From Sulfitobacter sp. (GTDB lineage: Bacteria > Pseudomonadota > Alphaproteobacteria > Rhodobacterales > Rhodobacteraceae): a stretch of DNA of 9,149 bases. This document shows positions 6,909-9,149 of this stretch, piece by piece. A program made the translations under genes and the position numbers. The first letter of the stretch is position 1; each line of letters opens with the position of its first letter. The stretch covers positions 1 through 9,149 of the forward strand of contig JAGXHC010000143.1 in assembly GCA_024636405.1 (NCBI GenBank), written 5' to 3'. The notes under the pieces are model-generated. The model searched no databases and was not told the DNA's origin. It saw nothing but the letters and a program-made list of their open reading frames with translations.

Positions 6909-7493
6909 TTAGCTTCCGGAAATAACTTTGACGTAGTTGCGGGTTTCCGCGTATGGCGGAACGCCGCCGTATTTCTTTACTGCCCCCGGACCGGCGTTAT
7001 ACGCCGCCAGCGCCAACCGCCATGTGCCGAATGTTCGGTATTGCTGCTTGAGATAGCGCGCGCCACCCTCAAGGTTCTGCCCCGGATCGGTGGGGTCAAC
7101 CCGCAGCCGCTGCGCGGTTTGCGGCATCAGCTGCGCCAGCCCCATCGCACCCTTGTGCGATTTGGCATTGGGGTTCCACCCACTTTCCTGCTGAACCAGA
7201 CGCAGGAAAAGATCTTCTGGAACACCGTGTTTCTGCGCTGCCGATTTGGCCATGATCAAAAATTCACCCTTGTAGGCACCGCCATATTTCGGCGTGTCCC
7301 ATTTCGTGGGGGTGATAACTGAAGGTGGCTGAAGCCGGACCGATGCGCTGTATTGTTTGGACGCACGGTTATCAAGAATGCGTTTCTGGGTGGAGAAAAG
7401 GGCTTTGCGGTTTTTGGATGAAAATACATCCGCGCTTGCCGGTGCGCCCGCTGATATCGTCAGCGCGACGATTGCAATAACTGTCCTGCGCAT
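6909..7493 (-). CDS. Exported lytic transglycosylase, SLT domain
   Basis: This 194-aa protein cleaves the MurNAc-GlcNAc bonds of peptidoglycan in the periplasm. Residues 1-21 form a signal peptide ([20 protein letters not shown], then A/DVFSS). The SLT domain runs from about 75 to 192. The motif [19 protein letters not shown] carries the catalytic glutamate E103. GLAQLMP (118-124), [12 protein letters not shown] (140-151) and AYNAGPGAV (164-172) are the other family motifs, and [10 protein letters not shown] closes the domain. It is short and consists of little more than a signal, a linker of about 50 residues and the catalytic domain. The frame runs upstream to 7559, but the ATG at 7493 is chosen because the signal peptide starts there and AAGGG stands eight to nine bases before it. 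It is divergent from ssb. Confidence 0.93.
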   Translation of the reverse strand: MRRTVIAIVALTISAGAPASADVFSSKNRKALFSTQKRILDNRASKQYSASVRLQPPSVITPTKWDTPKYGGAYKGEFLIMAKSAAQKHGVPEDLFLRLVQQESGWNPNAKSHKGAMGLAQLMPQTAQRLRVDPTDPGQNLEGGARYLKQQYRTFGTWRLALAAYNAGPGAVKKYGGVPPYAETRNYVKVISGS

Positions 7494-7523
7494 AAATCTG
7501 CCCTTCGACTGCCTGTCGCGGCG

Positions 7524-7552
7524 ACTATAGCAAATAGATGTCACAGTGCCAG
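7524..7552 (-). promoter_or_regulatory. Candidate sigma-70 promoter of the transglycosylase gene
   Basis: Read on the minus strand, CTGGCA (7547-7552) and TATAGT (7524-7529) are separated by 17 bases, and TG one base upstream of the -10 gives an extended -10 (TGCTATAGT). Transcription would start near 7517, giving a leader of about 24 bases before the ATG at 7493. Matches to consensus are 4/6 and 5/6. The site was found by eye only. Confidence 0.5.
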
Positions 7553-7559
7553 TCATCAA

Positions 7560-7588
7560 TTGCCGCTGTCATCTGTGACGGATAAAAC
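7560..7588 (+). promoter_or_regulatory. Candidate sigma-70 promoter of ssb
   Basis: TTGCCG (7560-7565) and TAAAAC (7583-7588) are separated by exactly 17 bases and point toward ssb. The leader would be about 100 bases. It is back-to-back with the candidate transglycosylase promoter, consistent with a shared divergent control region. No SOS box of the alphaproteobacterial form GTTC-N7-GTTC was seen. Confidence 0.35.
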
Positions 7589-7694
7589 CAATTCTTAAGC
7601 ATGGTTCAACGATCCTGTGGACGGTATAACCGCCAAGATACCGAAAGGCGCGGATTCGCGGCGTCATTGGCAAGACAGATTTCAAGGGGGCAAC

Positions 7695-8225
7695 ATGGCC
7701 GGCTCAGTCAACAAAGTGATCCTAATCGGCAACCTCGGGCGCGATCCCGAGGTCCGCAGTTTTCAAAATGGCGGCAAGGTGTGCAATCTGCGCATCGCCA
7801 CGTCGGAGCCATGGAAGGACCGCAACACCGGAGAGCGTAAGGAAAAGACCGAATGGCATTCCGTTGCCATCTTTCAGGAAGGGCTGGTGCGCATCGCGGA
7901 GCAGTACCTCAAGAAAGGCTCCAAGGTTTATATCGAAGGTCAGTTGCAAACCCGCAAATGGCAGGACCAGTCCGGCGCGGACCGCTACAGCACCGAAGTC
8001 GTGCTGCAAGGTTTCGGCGGCACGCTGACCATGCTTGACGGGCGCGGCGAAGGTGGCGGATCCGGCGGCGGTGGTGGAGGTGGTGGATACTCCAACGATC
8101 CCGGCGGCGATTATGGCGGCGATTACGATACCGGCGGCCAAGGGGGCGGCGGCAATCAAGGCGGAAGTGGCGGCGGTGGCGGTGGCGGTGGCTCCCGCGA
8201 TCTGGATGACGAAATTCCGTTCTAG
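7695..8225 (+). CDS. ssb: Single-stranded DNA-binding protein
   Basis: This 176-aa protein binds and protects single-stranded DNA during replication, recombination and repair, and recruits partner proteins through its C-terminal tip. The OB-fold covers residues of about 1-114 and begins [20 protein letters not shown]. Tryptophans W40, W54 and W89 sit where E. coli SSB has its DNA-stacking tryptophans, and the stretch TEWHSVAIF is typical. Residues of about 117-167 form a glycine-rich, disordered linker. The protein ends in DLDDEIPF, the conserved acidic tip that binds partner proteins. The ATG at 7695 is chosen over the in-frame ATG at 7617 because AAGGGGG lies at 7684-7690 and because the family starts at MAGSVN. 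It is transcribed alone and diverges from the transglycosylase gene. Confidence 0.97.
   Translation: MAGSVNKVILIGNLGRDPEVRSFQNGGKVCNLRIATSEPWKDRNTGERKEKTEWHSVAIFQEGLVRIAEQYLKKGSKVYIEGQLQTRKWQDQSGADRYSTEVVLQGFGGTLTMLDGRGEGGGSGGGGGGGGYSNDPGGDYGGDYDTGGQGGGGNQGGSGGGGGGGGSRDLDDEIPF
8043..8195 (+). repeat. Glycine-codon low-complexity tract in ssb
   Basis: This stretch encodes the SSB linker, two poly-glycine runs (around residues 121-131 and 157-166) flanking a segment rich in G, D and Y. At DNA level it is an irregular series of GGC/GGT/GGA codons, not a perfect tandem repeat. Such tracts can change length by slippage in frame, which an SSB linker would probably tolerate. Confidence 0.7.
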
Positions 8226-8275
8226 ATCTGTGCGGGGCGCAGGCGCGCCTCTAAACATCTGCCAATTGTCTGCGC

Positions 8276-8308
8276 GCGGGGCTGTGAGATTATTTTTCAC
8301 CGCCCCGC
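8276..8308. terminator. Hairpin between the converging ssb and aroB genes
   Basis: GCGGGGC (8276-8282) pairs with GCCCCGC (8302-8308). After one mismatch GTGA (8284-8287) pairs with TCAC (8297-8300), around a T-rich 9-base loop. It lies between converging genes and could end both transcripts, but no T-run follows on either side, so intrinsic termination is uncertain. A smaller GGCGC-aggc-GCGCC hairpin stands at 8236-8249, just after the ssb stop. The rest of 8226-8429 shows no gene. Confidence 0.45.
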
Positions 8309-8429
8309 CGCGTGACCAACATAAATCGCAGGCTCCAAGGCTTACTGCAAATGCATATCTGCGTTCTTTAAGCGCTGGTTATTCCTGACCGGTCGCAAAG
8401 GCCCATGCAGCCCTCTACAGATGCGCCGC

Positions 8430-9130
8430 TTACCCCCGCGCGCGCAATGCGTCGCGCAAAAGTGCCAGAACTTCGGCGTTGCCGACCTTGGCGTTGACAA
8501 ACGCATCGCCGATCCCGCGCGCCAGCACAAAACGCAGCTGTCCATCGACCACCTTTTTGTCCTGCCCCATCAGATCAAGCAATGCTTCCGCCTCTGGCAA
8601 ATCGCCTTCGATATCGCATAGGTCGGTCTTCATCCCCATCGTGGCCAGATGGGCACGCACCCGGCTGGGGTCTTCCTGCGCGCAAAGCCCAAGTCGCGCC
8701 GAAAGCTCGAACGCCATTGCGCACCCGATTGCCACGCCTTCGCCGTGCAGCAGGCGGGACGAATACCCGGTAGCGGCCTCCAACGCGTGACAAAACGTAT
8801 GCCCCAGATTGAGAAGCGCACGGTCGCCCTGCTCGGTCTCGTCACGCATCACGATGTCGGCTTTCATCTGGACGGATCGCTTTACCGCACGGCCCCGCGC
8901 CGCCAGATCGCCCGCCGCCAACGCGGGCCCCTCAACTTCGAGCCACTCGAAAAATGCGGCGTCCCCCAGCAGCCCGTATTTCACGACTTCGCCGTAACCG
9001 GCCAGAAAATCACGTGCGGGCAGTGTTGCCAGAAGGGCGGTATCCGCCAGCACCAGCGTCGGCTGATGAAACGCGCCGATCAGGTTCTTTCCGTGCCGCG
9101 CGTTGATCCCGGTCTTGCCCCCGACGGAGC
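8430..9130 (-). CDS. aroB: 3-dehydroquinate synthase AroB, C-terminal part (5' end cut off)
   Basis: The last 232 residues of AroB are present. This NAD- and metal-dependent cytoplasmic enzyme converts DAHP to 3-dehydroquinate, the second step of the shikimate pathway to aromatic amino acids. The fragment opens with SVGGKTGIN, then GKNLIGAFHQP, both family motifs. The metal ligands are recognisable: the glutamate in AGYGEVVKYG, the histidine in LNLGHTFCHALE and the histidine in LLHGEGVAIG. MKADIVMRDETEQGDRALLN is the conserved segment before the first histidine. GQDKKVVDGQLRFVLARGIG near the end is also typical, and the stop is TAA at 8430-8432. The N-terminal third, including most of the NAD-binding domain, is missing because the sequence ends in an adaptor at 9131, not because the gene is broken. 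It converges on ssb. Confidence 0.95.
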
Positions 9131-9149
9131 CTGTCTCTTATACACATCT
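9131..9149. other. Nextera/Tn5 mosaic-end adaptor (library artefact)
   Basis: The last 19 bases, CTGTCTCTTATACACATCT, are exactly the reverse complement of the 19-bp hyperactive Tn5 mosaic end used in Nextera tagmentation libraries. The mosaic end is a designed hybrid of the natural outer and inner ends of IS50, so an exact match is not expected in a natural genome. The aroB reading frame is intact up to 9130 and stops making sense at this boundary. Confidence 0.97.

Noticed and set aside
6639..7322. Plus-strand open frame of 227 codons
   Set aside because: It runs antisense to the exported protein and the lytic transglycosylase, both of which have clear signal peptides, and the transglycosylase has its catalytic motifs.
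7722..8300. Minus-strand open frame of 192 codons opposite ssb
   Set aside because: It is the antisense of a conserved ssb gene; its Ala/Thr-rich middle is just the complement of the glycine codons.
9131..9149. Possible natural Tn5/IS50 end, hence a transposon insertion in aroB
   Set aside because: The bases match the engineered mosaic end, not the natural outer or inner IS50 ends, and they sit exactly at the sequence end.
1..9149. Search for a new defence, mobile or biosynthetic system
   Set aside because: All clear genes are common housekeeping or transport genes apart from one small exported protein; I see no cluster that suggests an undescribed system.

Overview
The window reads as ordinary chromosome of an alphaproteobacterium, most likely of the Rhodobacteraceae (Roseobacter group). 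Reasons: GC-rich coding DNA, the style of the MiaA, SSB and AroB proteins, a dipeptide-type ABC operon with a fused double ATPase, and an intergenic GGGGGGC-gct-GCCCCCC / CCGAGATATTT repeat that I remember as common in that family. This placement rests on recognition, not on a database search.

Layout, left to right. (1) 1-122: the last 39 codons of miaA (tRNA dimethylallyltransferase). An AraC-family regulator follows at 154-1005. (2) 1006-1356: a gap of about 350 bp with no convincing gene. (3) 1357-6120: an ABC importer operon of the dipeptide/oligopeptide class, made of a DppB-like permease, an enlarged DppC-like permease (488 aa) and a 696-aa protein carrying two complete nucleotide-binding domains. 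No substrate-binding protein gene is present. A repeat hairpin lies between the second permease and the ATPase, and a strong inverted repeat at 6135-6167 closes the operon. (4) 6206-6736 (-): an exported protein of unknown function. 6909-7493 (-): a small exported lytic transglycosylase. (5) 7695-8225 (+): ssb, divergent from the transglycosylase, with candidate promoters for both in the shared region. (6) 8430-9130 (-): the C-terminal two thirds of aroB. (7) 9131-9149: the synthetic Tn5/Nextera mosaic end, a library adaptor that truncates aroB and is not genomic.

The three ABC proteins should form one importer: two membrane subunits plus one double ATPase, which would need a periplasmic receptor encoded elsewhere. 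The other genes are housekeeping (tRNA modification, cell wall turnover, DNA replication/repair, shikimate pathway) and are not evidently linked to it. I found no defence system, CRISPR array, prophage, insertion sequence or RNA gene. The points most worth a second look are the adaptor end, the missing binding-protein gene, the enlarged permease, the repeat inside the operon, and the unknown exported protein.
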